Shown here piece after piece: positions 27,377 to 35,180 of a stretch of DNA of 64,000 bases. Origin of the DNA: Pedobacter kyonggii (GTDB lineage Bacteria > Bacteroidota > Bacteroidia > Sphingobacteriales > Sphingobacteriaceae); assembly GCF_004310665.1 (NCBI RefSeq), contig NZ_SIXF01000029.1, positions 1-64,000 on the forward strand, read 5' to 3'. Position 1 is the first letter of the stretch, and every line of letters begins with the position of its first letter. A program made the translations under genes and the position numbers. Below the pieces are notes generated by a model. That model searched no databases. It was not told the origin of the DNA and worked only from the letters and a program-made list of their open reading frames with translations.

Positions 27377-28009
27377 ATGGACCAAGAGACAGCAAACTAT
27401 ATTATAACATACTTTGGCAACTTGATGACTGACAATGAAAAGTTAGCACTGAAACACCATATGCATACCTATAAGACTTCTGATGATCCTAAGATGAGAA
27501 GAATTTTGACTAATAGGGGTTGGATTAGAACGGAACCCGAAATACTTAACTTTCTAAAAGACGGCTATGATGAATTTGAGTTGAACATCGCAAAACGAAT
27601 TATGACGGAAAATCCTGAAAAGGTATTTCTCAACAATTGTTCAAAGTGTAATAAACTTGCAAGGACTCCATACGCTAGGCAATGCCGACATTGTGGCCAT
27701 AACTGGCACGGAATAACGGTTGCTCAGTTTAAGCTTGACAGTGCCTTTCAATTGACGGGAAAACAATTTTTCTTACTTGGAACAATTGTGAAAGGAGACA
27801 TCAAAAAAGGCCAATTTATAGATCTGACAATGTTAGGTTTGAACAAGAAACCAAAAATTGAAACAATTGAACTTGCACTTAAACGAAAGGATGGAAAAAT
27901 ACGCGAAGACATTGCGTTTGGCACAAACGAACTGACAGAAGATGAAAAAGAATTCATTAAAAATAAGGGTTCATTTGGAACACTGTTCGACATTATAAAT
28001 GAAGGATGA
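27377..28009 (+). CDS. Unknown zinc-ribbon protein with translation-factor-like barrel
   Basis: A cytoplasmic protein of 210 residues from the ATG at 27377; the frame is open from a TTG at 27350 but that would begin inside a hairpin. An N-terminal helical half is followed by a four-cysteine zinc ribbon (Cys88, Cys91, Cys103, Cys106; NNCSKCNK and RQCRHCGHNW). The C-terminal 90 residues (KQFFLLGTIVKGDIKKGQFI, then KIETIELALK and EDIAFGTNELT) look like the beta-barrel of domain 2 of translational GTPases such as EF-Tu, without any GTPase domain. I do not know the family's role. It sits in a run of unrelated small genes. The zinc ribbon is clear; the barrel is a resemblance only. Confidence 0.6.
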   Translation: MDQETANYIITYFGNLMTDNEKLALKHHMHTYKTSDDPKMRRILTNRGWIRTEPEILNFLKDGYDEFELNIAKRIMTENPEKVFLNNCSKCNKLARTPYARQCRHCGHNWHGITVAQFKLDSAFQLTGKQFFLLGTIVKGDIKKGQFIDLTMLGLNKKPKIETIELALKRKDGKIREDIAFGTNELTEDEKEFIKNKGSFGTLFDIINEG

Positions 28010-28160
28010 ACTAAAAACTGTCTTTTCTTGTATTTTTCGATATTGGATCTGAAGTACTTTTACAAAAAATTCGTTCTTCAATTAAACATTAGGAATAAAT
28101 TCTTCTTTTACTTCTCAATATTCAATACAAGAACAATTCAAAAATGTTATTGGCAATTAT

Positions 28161-29204
28161 ATGAAAAACCACACAACCAATAAATATCACATTAACATTT
28201 TCAATGATGAAGCATTTACGGAGGGGTCGATTGATAATGTTAACCATTATGATTTTGCTTATTTCGAAAAATCTAAATATCGCTCTACATCAATTTATGG
28301 AATAAAAGTTTTTCAAGACAACGTATTAATCAAAAGTGCAGTTATAGGCGCTATTGGTGGTGGAACATCAATTCACAAAACCTCAACAATAATTGAAGAT
28401 GACAGGCTCTTAATCTGTTGTTCTGACACCATCTTTTGTTTATCAATTCCTGATTTGGCCCTATTGTGGCGTACGCAAGCCGACGGAGCCACCTGCTTCG
28501 AAATTTATAAATATCAGGACACATATATTATTCATGGTGAACTCGAAATTTCACGACTTGACAGGGCCGGAAAAATACTTTGGCAACAAGGTGGTGCAGA
28601 TATTTTCACAACAATTACTGATGAACAAGATTTTGAACTAAGTGAGCATTTTATTATGGCCAAAGACTTTGAGAACAGGGTTTATAAATTTGATTATGAG
28701 GGGAATGATTTGAGTAAAAAACCGAGCATCGATACAAGCATCAATAAGTTCAAACAACTTTTTGAAAGTAAGAAAGATGAAGTGAACGAACTGGATATTA
28801 CCTTTAACGCTCCTTGCAGCGATGAAGATCTTGCAGCCCTGGAATCAAAGCTAAGCTTCCCACTTCCGCCAGATCTTATTGAATTCTATACATTTTGCAA
28901 CGGATTCAATACGTACGATCACTTATTCAGGGTAATTCCAGTACATGAGGCCGTTGATTATAAAAGCGAGTTAGCAAACAATGTTTTCCATTTTGCCGAA
29001 TATATGATCTACAGCGACCAATGGTTAATCCAACTCTATGAAGGAGGTCAATATGAAGTTATAAACGGCGATCATGGCACTCAGGAAATGGTAGTACAAA
29101 CCACTTCTATTCTAAAATTTCTGGAAATATATCTCACAGAAGGTCTTTTCAGCAAATTAGACAACAACAGTTTTTGGGACAGGTTAAATAAAACCCGTGA
29201 TTAA
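28161..29204 (+). CDS. SMI1/KNR4-family protein with propeller-like N-terminus
   Basis: A 347-residue cytoplasmic protein. The N-terminal about 190 residues show repeated beta-strand pairs typical of PQQ-like or WD-type propeller blades (DDRLLICCSDTIFCLSIPDL, ALLWRTQADG, RAGKILWQQGG). The C-terminal region (about 215-335) is a SMI1/KNR4 domain: APCSDEDLAALESKLSFPLP followed by PDLIEFYTFCNGFNTY is the diagnostic strand-helix pattern. SMI1/KNR4 proteins in bacteria are often immunity proteins of contact-dependent or polymorphic toxins; no toxin gene is visible here, so this would be an orphan. Downstream is repeat DNA. Domain call good, function inferred. Confidence 0.75.
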   Translation: MKNHTTNKYHINIFNDEAFTEGSIDNVNHYDFAYFEKSKYRSTSIYGIKVFQDNVLIKSAVIGAIGGGTSIHKTSTIIEDDRLLICCSDTIFCLSIPDLALLWRTQADGATCFEIYKYQDTYIIHGELEISRLDRAGKILWQQGGADIFTTITDEQDFELSEHFIMAKDFENRVYKFDYEGNDLSKKPSIDTSINKFKQLFESKKDEVNELDITFNAPCSDEDLAALESKLSFPLPPDLIEFYTFCNGFNTYDHLFRVIPVHEAVDYKSELANNVFHFAEYMIYSDQWLIQLYEGGQYEVINGDHGTQEMVVQTTSILKFLEIYLTEGLFSKLDNNSFWDRLNKTRD

Positions 29205-29697
29205 TCCATGATGCGAATATAAGTGGCCGAAATCATAAGACAGATTGCTTCACCCCGCCTCACCATCCCTAGCTTTCAGTTCGCAATGACGTAAAATTTC
29301 GCTTTTATAAACCAAAACTTCGGGCCTCCGGCCCCAGACTAATCTAACAAAATAGCTTAATTAATCCATTCCATTCGCCTTCGGGCTACAGCCCATTGTT
29401 AAATAGCCCTGATGGAAGTGGATCCCGATTTAAGCACTAGTTTTTACTTTTTTATTGTGTGCCTGCGTGTTTCACAGGTTTCTTCGGGAGAAACGGACAG
29501 CAGGACCGAAGCCAGCCTAAGGATTACTGTCTTTGCGCTCCAAAAACCTCTCTAATCCTCATCTCTTTAAGAAACCCCGACTTCTGACACCCGACCCCTG
29601 ACTTCGGACTTTCTACATAAAAATATACCCATTAAGCGGTATTGATTGCCTCATATACTAATGGGAAATTTGCCAATAACAAACAAACAATAAAGGC
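29205..29697. repeat. Intergenic repeat island (families A, C, E)
   Basis: About 490 bp without a gene. 29245-29292 (AGATTGCTTCACCCCGCC through TTCGCAATGACG) is nearly identical to 31665-31714. 29384-29560 is a family-C copy (AATAGCCCTGATGGAAGTG, GGACAGCAGGACCGAAGCCA, TTTGCGCTCCAAAAACC) carrying about 80 extra bases compared with the copy at 31495-31590. ACTTCGGGCCTCCGGCCCC and GACTTCTGACACCCGACC at about 29318 and 29579 belong to the text-like family E. Confidence 0.65.
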
Positions 29698-30774
29698 ATG
29701 AAAATAAACAAACTACTATTAATGGCAATGCTTGTGCAATTGGTTACCACATCCAATTTAATTGCGCAGGTAAAAAAATCGGCGACCAAAACGGCTGTTC
29801 CGGTTAAAACCAAATACGGTGCTTTAGCTATAGACCGATCTAATGGTTTTTATTATGGTTTTTCGTTCGATCAGCCAAACCGGGCAGAAGCAGAAAAGAG
29901 AGCGGTTGACGAATGCAACAAACGTGGCGGATCTTGTAGCATTGTACTAACCTATTCGGGTACAGGTTGTGCAGCGTACCGCACCATAAACGGCAATGTG
30001 GGTACCGCATTTGGCTGGGGCATAGCAAAAACCAAAGAAGAGGCCGATGCAATAGCTACGAAAGAATGTTTGAAAAGAAGCGGTGGCATACAACCTACTA
30101 ACTTTGTTTGGAGCTGTAATGCAGCACAAGCGGCACCGTTAAAAGAAATATACAATGCCTCGCCTGAAATTACAGGTCCGGTAAAAATTGGTAACCAGGT
30201 GTGGACAAGCACCAATTTAAACGTGAGCACGTATAGAAACGGCGAGCAGATTTATTACGTGGCCAACCAAAAAGAATGGGAAAAGGTAAGCAGAGAAAAG
30301 ATTCCGGCTTATTGTTACCTTAATTTCGATAGCAGTAATGAAAAGAAATATGGAAAGCTGTACAACTTTTATGCGGTAACCGATCGCCGCGGCTTAGCGC
30401 CTGCTGGTTGGCATGTGCCTAGCAGCAATGAATTCGTAACCCTTATTGCTGCTTTAGGCGGCGAAAAAGTGGCCGGTAAAAAAATGAGGGCTACCACTGG
30501 CTGGGACATAAAAGATCCTTACAAATTTGCGCATGGCAATGGCGATAACTCATCAGGTCTCAATTTACTTCAAAATGGCAGTGCGGGTGGTGATGAATAT
30601 GGCGGTGGAAAATCTTTCCTTTACGGGGTATGGTTAAGCTACTGGTGGTCGAGCACTACTAAATCAAGCGGCGACAGCTTTGCCTACTACCTTGATTTTA
30701 ACAAATACAGCGAACCGCGGATAACCGATTATAGTAAAACCACAGGTGCCGCGGTAAGGTTAGTGAAAGATTAA
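29698..30774 (+). CDS. Secreted DUF4189 plus FISUMP-domain protein
   Basis: An exported 358-residue protein. A signal peptide (to about residue 24, NLIAQ) is followed by a DUF4189 domain (about 38-140: KYGALAIDRSNGFYYGFSFD, RAVDECNKRGGSC, CAAYRTINGNVGTAFGWG), with cysteines likely to pair in the oxidising periplasm. A Fibrobacter succinogenes major paralogous (FISUMP) domain follows (about 160-357: GNQVWTSTNLNVSTYRNGEQ, LAPAGWHVPSSNEF, WWSSTTKSSGDS). FISUMP domains belong to surface or secreted proteins, possibly adhesive. The combination looks like a small exported binding protein. It stands alone and is followed by a hairpin terminator. Confidence 0.82.
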   Translation: MKINKLLLMAMLVQLVTTSNLIAQVKKSATKTAVPVKTKYGALAIDRSNGFYYGFSFDQPNRAEAEKRAVDECNKRGGSCSIVLTYSGTGCAAYRTINGNVGTAFGWGIAKTKEEADAIATKECLKRSGGIQPTNFVWSCNAAQAAPLKEIYNASPEITGPVKIGNQVWTSTNLNVSTYRNGEQIYYVANQKEWEKVSREKIPAYCYLNFDSSNEKKYGKLYNFYAVTDRRGLAPAGWHVPSSNEFVTLIAALGGEKVAGKKMRATTGWDIKDPYKFAHGNGDNSSGLNLLQNGSAGGDEYGGGKSFLYGVWLSYWWSSTTKSSGDSFAYYLDFNKYSEPRITDYSKTTGAAVRLVKD

Positions 30775-30822
30775 TTCGCGGTATTATAATATTTAAGAAC
30801 TTAAAGGTTCAAAATCGCTTAC

Positions 30823-30861
30823 TCAACCGGGAATAATCGAGATTTCCGGTTGATTTTGTTT
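30823..30861 (+). terminator. Terminator after the FISUMP gene
   Basis: TCAACCGG (30823-30830) pairs with CCGGTTGA (30846-30853) around a 15-nt loop, followed by TTTTGTTT. It lies about 50 bp past the stop at 30774. The remaining intergenic DNA up to 31152 contains only a family-E motif (ACTTCGGACCTCCGACCCC near 31029). Confidence 0.55.
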
Positions 30862-31152
30862 AAAGGAATAACAAACCAAAACTAATTTAAGTGGTATTTG
30901 ACCATACAAGGAATTGAAGTAAATATAAGCTGGTGTTTAACCATAGGGCTTAAATTGTTTATTTTTAATAGTTGGATTGCTTCACCTCACAATTCCTCCT
31001 TTGGTTATCGTTTGGTTTACGAGTCCAGACTTCGGACCTCCGACCCCGAAATCCAACTAATCACAATATTGTACCAAAAACCCCTCTTTTAACAATTATC
31101 AAAACAATTGCCTTTTAAAAGGGATTATATAAGTACACCAATAACATTTGAT

Positions 31153-31344
31153 ATGAAAACGAAAATAATAATCTTGGTAGCTGCCTTTGGTTTAGCGTTG
31201 TCAGCCTGTAGTGGTAAAAAAGCCGATCAAGAAAATGCCGACAGTATGCACAAGTACACCGATACGAACAAGTTGGTCGACAGTACAAGCACCGATTCAA
31301 CAGCAGATTCGACCACCAATGCTCCAGCCGATGTTAAACATTAA
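31153..31344 (+). CDS. Small Ser/Thr/Asp-rich lipoprotein
   Basis: A 63-residue lipoprotein. The frame is open from 31108, but the ATG at 31153 gives a textbook lipoprotein signal (MKTKIIILVAAFGLALSACS, lipobox LSAC, Cys19). The mature 45 residues are rich in Ser, Thr and Asp (STSTDSTADSTTNAP), with no predicted globular fold, suggesting a flexible tail on the membrane surface. Such short lipoproteins are common in Sphingobacteriaceae and have no known function. No operon partner. The call as a real gene rests on the signal peptide. Confidence 0.65.
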   Translation: MKTKIIILVAAFGLALSACSGKKADQENADSMHKYTDTNKLVDSTSTDSTADSTTNAPADVKH

Positions 31345-31754
31345 AGATAATAAACAAACAGCTAGCGCTCATGCCGAAAAGTATGGGCGTTTTTTAATGA
31401 TTTACCAAATCCAATCTTTTGATGTTAGGTTTCGCCCCCCCAAACCTCCTGACTCCGGATTAATATCCCAACAGATTGCTTCATACGTTTTCTTTGTTCG
31501 GGGTACAGCCCATCGTTAAATAGCCCTGATGGGAGTGAAACGGACAGCAGGACCGAAGCCAGCCCAAGGATCACAGCCCATGCGCTCCAAAAAACCTTTC
31601 AACTCCAAACTGATCTCTTTTAGTTTTCTCTTTTGAAATGCAAACTTCGGACTAATCCACAAAATAGATTGCTTCACGCCACCTCACCACCCCTAGCTTT
31701 CGGTTCGCAATGACGTTCCGGCCTTCAAACTCCAAACGCTCAACGCCTAACTAA
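31345..31754. repeat. Intergenic repeat island (families C, A)
   Basis: About 410 bp without a gene. 31495-31590 is a family-C copy (ACAGCCCATCGTTAAATAGC, GGACAGCAGGACCGAAGCCA, ATGCGCTCCAAAAAACC). 31665-31714 is the partner of 29245-29292 (GATTGCTTCACGCCACCTCA through TTCGCAATGACG). The two islands therefore share the same modules in a different order. Confidence 0.65.
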
Positions 31755-32330
31755 TTAACTTCCCAGATCTCCAACATACCGATAAGTGTTCAGTTGCACC
31801 CCTGTGGGCGTAGTTTTCGTACTTACAAAAGCCAGTTCCCGTGCATTGGCTGTTTCAGAAAAGAAACGTTTGCCTTTGCCCAACAATACCGGGTATACCA
31901 TCAGCACCACCTCGTCAACCAGTCCCTCCTCTAACAATACAGCAACCACTGTCGAGCTTCCATACACGATCAGATCAGGGCCTTCTGTTGATTTGAGTTC
32001 GCGAATACGCGTTACGATGTCTGTACCTAAATCTTCAACAGGTCCCCATTCGAGGCTGTCGGGCCTATGGGTAGCCACGTATTTTTTGCCATTATTTAAA
32101 CTGTTCGCCATCGGATTATCGCCCGCCTTTGGCCAGTACTGCGTCCAGCTATCGTAGGTTTTGCGGCCGAGCAGCAGATCGATGTGAGTACCCTGAGCTT
32201 CCAGTACGGCTGCCAAGCCTTCCAAACTCCGGTAAGGTGTTGTCCATCCGCCATGCGCGAAATCCGCGCTGTTTTCGTGCTGCATCACGCCATCAAGCGA
32301 GATGTGTTCCATTATTTTGATCTTTCTCAT
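31755..32330 (-). CDS. RibD C-terminal/dihydrofolate-reductase-like protein
   Basis: A cytoplasmic 191-residue protein of the DHFR-like RibD C-terminal family (YyaP/YwjB type). Conserved pieces are ISLDGVMQHEN at the N-terminus, DLLLGRKTYDSW for the cofactor-contact strand, KYVATHRPDSLEW, DLIVYGSSTVVAVLLEEGLV as the NADPH-binding segment, and DEVVLMVYPVLLGKGKRFF at the C-terminal. Members are presumed NADPH-dependent reductases; no substrate is known for this stand-alone group. The ATG start is supported by the family's usual N-terminus. It is alone on the minus strand between repeat islands. GC content appears a little higher than in its neighbours. Confidence 0.87.
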   Translation of the reverse strand: MRKIKIMEHISLDGVMQHENSADFAHGGWTTPYRSLEGLAAVLEAQGTHIDLLLGRKTYDSWTQYWPKAGDNPMANSLNNGKKYVATHRPDSLEWGPVEDLGTDIVTRIRELKSTEGPDLIVYGSSTVVAVLLEEGLVDEVVLMVYPVLLGKGKRFFSETANARELAFVSTKTTPTGVQLNTYRYVGDLGS

Positions 32331-32851
32331 CTAATTTCTATTGATTTGATGATGATAAAGTTACAACGGAAGGCTTACGAGCATGAGGGGTAATCATGAC
32401 AATATAAAGGCGTTTTTATGACTATTTATATTGGACGTAAGATGGTATTGGAATGTCCATATATCTTCCATTTTACCGTTTACACGATCATCATTTGGAT
32501 GTTCTAACTTATATGGCCTTATATTTCTTATATGGTTAATGGTTAACTGAAAAGTCCCGCTGAAAATGGTAAAGGATTTGGAAACGAATGGTTCCGTGTT
32601 CTTCGGATAGCGCAGCCCCGCCATTCGCTACAATCTTTTTGTTACTATTATCCTGATTCTATTGAAAGGGGCAACAAAAAGGATTTCCGCTGTTGTGGGG
32701 TTTAGTGAGGAGGGCTTGTAACTCTTGGCTAGGTTGAATAGCGATTGTTTTAACTTATCGGTTCCTTAAATTTCTTATATGGTTAAATTGTTTAACTGAT
32801 TGCCTAAAAAATCTACTAAATTTCTACCTTGTAGCAACTAAATTAACAAGC
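32331..32851. repeat. Intergenic repeat island (families G and C-like)
   Basis: About 520 bp without a gene. Family-G pieces lie at about 32507-32537 (CTTATATGGCC, then TATTTCTTATATGGTTAA) and 32769-32788 (AAATTTCTTATATGGTTAAA). Between them is a block including AAAGTCCCGCTGAAAATGG and GCGCAGCCCCGCCATTCGCT that resembles family C. 32822-32846 (TACCTTGTAGCAACTAAATT) resembles DNA upstream of the gene at 33776. Confidence 0.6.
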
Positions 32852-33505
32852 ATGCTCATAGAGTTGATACCAGTAATTGAAATCGGATATAACAATCAAG
32901 GGCTAGCTGCACCAGACAAATTTCCTTATTGGGAGCATCCTGAAATTTGGAACGCTTATCACCAAGAATGCTTTCGAAAAGCGGGCTTTAAAGATAAACT
33001 GACACCTTATTTAAAAGGTTTTCCATTCTATAAACTCTCAGAAATTACTGATAACAACTTAACCAAACTCATCATTGACCACACGCAAGAAATGAGAGAT
33101 GGAAAATATGAACGACAACAGGCTGCAACATTTTTTGGCGGTTATGTTTTGAATATTGATAGGCAAGACAAATATTTTCCTCAATGTTGCGGAGGCCTGA
33201 GTGATATCATGTATTGGGACAGACTTTCAATGCTACAAAATACTTATTACGAAGGACACCCTTCCCCACAGATCAAATTTGATGGCGACAATATCGTATT
33301 TGATTTTTCGGTTGCCGAATTTGATGAACCCTTCCAACCTACACCACAAGAAATTACGCTGTCAATTGATCGACATGAACTCAGAAAGGCAGTTGAAAAA
33401 GTTAAAATAGCACTTCAATATTTTGAAAAACGTCTTGATAAGATAAACGATGTCGAAAAATTAAACATTGAAAACATTGGCGGACTTTTAATTTGGAACG
33501 ATTAA
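32852..33505 (+). CDS. Unknown cytoplasmic protein, possibly immunity-type
   Basis: A 217-residue protein that I do not recognise. There is no signal peptide or membrane segment. It is rich in aromatic and acidic residues (FPYWEHPEIWNAYHQECFRK near the N-terminus), with a central QCCGGLSDIMYWDRLS and a helical C-terminus (LRKAVEKVKIALQYFEKRLD). Size, acidity and solitary placement in a repeat-rich accessory region are like orphan immunity proteins, but nothing proves it. Its upstream DNA (TACCTTGTAGCAACTAAATT) is similar to that of the gene at 33776. A 46-bp hairpin repeat lies about 65 bp beyond the stop, as after the frameshifted gene at 26673. Confidence 0.6.
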   Translation: MLIELIPVIEIGYNNQGLAAPDKFPYWEHPEIWNAYHQECFRKAGFKDKLTPYLKGFPFYKLSEITDNNLTKLIIDHTQEMRDGKYERQQAATFFGGYVLNIDRQDKYFPQCCGGLSDIMYWDRLSMLQNTYYEGHPSPQIKFDGDNIVFDFSVAEFDEPFQPTPQEITLSIDRHELRKAVEKVKIALQYFEKRLDKINDVEKLNIENIGGLLIWND

Positions 33506-33569
33506 AACTACGGAATAAGATATTAATAGATAAATACCCCACAAATCACAGAGATATCCCCATTCTAGC

Positions 33570-33615
33570 GCAAGTCTTAGCGCCCCGACCCAAGCAAAGG
33601 CCAGACTTGTGCTTT
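33570..33615 (+). repeat. 46-bp hairpin repeat, copy 2
   Basis: GCAAGTCTTAGCGCCCCGAC begins this copy. Arms CAAGTCT and AGACTTG pair perfectly over 7 bp, and the inner GCGCC can pair with GGC. It differs from copy 1 (27153-27198) at 6 of 46 positions, mostly transitions that keep the hairpin by G-U pairing. Confidence 0.65.
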
Positions 33616-33775
33616 AAAAGTCTCAAATGAATCTATCTAAATTTCGGAAAGCATAAGTTCACAATGTCCTTTATACAAGACCGAAGCCAGTAGCGCTAGC
33701 ACTTCTTGATTTAGTTGCACCAAAGTTTAAAAATTCTTTATCTTGTTGCCACTAAATTATACGAGATCTTAAAAC

Positions 33776-34381
33776 ATGAAATCAAAATTGCCTTTGTTTC
33801 CTGCCATTCTGTTGGCAACATTTTTAATAAGCTTTACCAGCACAAATGAAATTACACCATGTTATATTTCATTTAAAACGGCAACGAACCTTACTGCTGC
33901 CAGTGCAGACAGATTGCCAGAAAGTTCAGAAAAGGTAAGGATTGTACCAACGGCTGCTGGACAAGTTCAAGTAACCAGAACAGATGGTTATAGAATATTG
34001 TACAATAACAACAAGAAAGCTCCATTCGTAAACTTGAAAGTTGAACTTTCCGAACAAAAAGCATATAACCAGGACAAAAAGAACCTGATTGATAATCTGA
34101 AATTTTTAAACTCACATACAACGGGCATGGAAACTAAAGATTTGATCGAACTTGAGTTTAATGGCTTTAAAGTTTACGGAATCAGCAGAGCAACAATTGA
34201 AACAGGCAGCACCTTAGGTACATTTATTATGTTTCCAGGAAATGGCGTAACGGTTTACTTCTACTTTAACAATATGAAACCGGACTACAGAAATTTTGAA
34301 AGTTTAAGCGACTATAAAAAACAACGCAACAGCTTTATGAATGAGTACACAAAATACTTAAAAACCTGCAAGGACAAATAA
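33776..34381 (+). CDS. Unknown exported protein
   Basis: A 201-residue protein with an N-terminal signal peptide (MKSKLPLFPAILLATFLISF, cleavage near residue 22-24) and no further membrane segment. The mature part is basic and polar, with VTRTDGYRILYNNNKKAPFV, a helical NLIDNLKFLNSHTT and a beta-rich LIELEFNGFKVYGISRA followed by FIMFPGNGVTVYFYF. I do not recognise the family. It is probably periplasmic or surface-associated. It follows the gene at 32852 by 270 bp, with a similar upstream segment, and is not part of a clear operon. The coding call rests on length, signal peptide and codon character. Confidence 0.65.
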   Translation: MKSKLPLFPAILLATFLISFTSTNEITPCYISFKTATNLTAASADRLPESSEKVRIVPTAAGQVQVTRTDGYRILYNNNKKAPFVNLKVELSEQKAYNQDKKNLIDNLKFLNSHTTGMETKDLIELEFNGFKVYGISRATIETGSTLGTFIMFPGNGVTVYFYFNNMKPDYRNFESLSDYKKQRNSFMNEYTKYLKTCKDK

Positions 34382-34429
34382 ATGTGATTATAAAAAACTA
34401 ATATGATTTTGTGACCTTAAATCTCACTC

Positions 34430-34600
34430 AACGTAAATTACGTTAAATCTGCGGAAGAAAATTACGAAGGGGTTCTCCCGCAGATCACACAGCTATCCGC
34501 AGATTTTTCTTTGTAAATTGTCAGACTGAGCGTAGTCGAAGATCAGTCAACTCTGTGTCCTCTGTGCCTTCTCTCTGTGATCTCTGCGGTTAAAACACGA
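34430..34600. repeat. Family-D type repeat block
   Basis: AAATCTGCGGAAGAAAATTA, CCGCAGATCACACAGCTATC and CTCTGTGATCTCTGCGGTTA are overlapping members of the CCACAGAT/CTCTGTG style repeat. GACTGAGCGTAGTCGAAGAT (34524-34543) is the inverse of a piece near 52932. No gene is present. Confidence 0.55.
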
Positions 34601-34963
34601 TTATTCCGTTAATTTCTGCTTAATCCCTTCAGTAAGTTTTTTCACTTTCATGTAGCCAGACAAAGAACTATTCCGTTTATCAAAGTCGATCACTAACCAA
34701 CCTTTTTTGGCTTTAAGGTTAAACTTATCGCTGCCATTTAAATTCACAAACAGGTCGATATTTTGGTCTAATCGAAGTTCGTTATTCAATACACTATCCA
34801 GGTATTTCTCCAGCTTGCCTGTTTTATCTTTGGCATATTTTGCTTCAAATTTAAAATCGGTATTGTTATCCGTTGTGCTTAGCGATAAATTACCACCGCT
34901 ATTGTGGCATCCATAACCTAAAGCGCTTAATAAAATCGCGATGCTGTATATTATATTTTTCAT
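34601..34963 (-). CDS. Small lipoprotein of unknown function
   Basis: A 120-residue lipoprotein: MKNIIYSIAILLSALGYGC has a clear lipobox (GYGC, Cys19). The mature domain (FKFEAKYAKDKTGKLEKYLD, then LDQNIDLFVNLNGSDKF and KKGWLVIDFDK) alternates polar and hydrophobic residues, suggesting a small alpha/beta fold. I do not recognise a family. It is encoded on the minus strand between repeat DNA and the large outer-membrane receptor, separated from the latter by a tandem-repeat spacer, so co-transcription is not certain. It probably sits at the periplasmic side of a membrane. Confidence 0.65.
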   Translation of the reverse strand: MKNIIYSIAILLSALGYGCHNSGGNLSLSTTDNNTDFKFEAKYAKDKTGKLEKYLDSVLNNELRLDQNIDLFVNLNGSDKFNLKAKKGWLVIDFDKRNSSLSGYMKVKKLTEGIKQKLTE

Positions 34964-34990
34964 GTTTTTGTTGGTTAACTCTTTTTTCTT

Positions 34991-35180
34991 CCCCCTACCC
35001 CCTTTGAAGGGGGACTGGGATTCTCGCCGGGCTCTCCGACTCCAAACCTAGACTTCATCCCTCTACCCTCTTTAAAAGGAGACTGGATTTTTCGCCTAGA
35101 CTTTCCGGCTCCAAACCTAGACTTCATCCCCCTACCCCATTTAAAAGAAGACTGGTTTTTCGCCCAGACTTCCGACCTCC
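34991..35180. repeat. Tandem 68-69 bp repeats (family E)
   Basis: Units starting CCCCCTACCCCCTTTGAAGG, CCCTCTACCCTCTTTAAAAG and CCCCCTACCCCATTTAAAAG begin at about 34991, 35059 and 35128. Each continues to a TCTCCGACTCCAAACCTAGA-type segment. The last ends in ACTTCCGACCTCCGACCCCG. The reverse strand stays open across the repeats but encodes only the repeat. Confidence 0.7.

Noticed and set aside
30898-31092. 64-codon forward frame
   Set aside because: It ends within family-E repeat DNA (SRLRTSDPEIQ) and shows no domain or signal.
26481-34381. Prophage or integrative element at tRNA-Lys
   Set aside because: No integrase, phage structural gene or duplicated tRNA 3' end was found in the sequence to the left or right.
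34991-35180. CRISPR array
   Set aside because: Units are contiguous with no unique spacers, diverged throughout, and there are no cas genes in the window.
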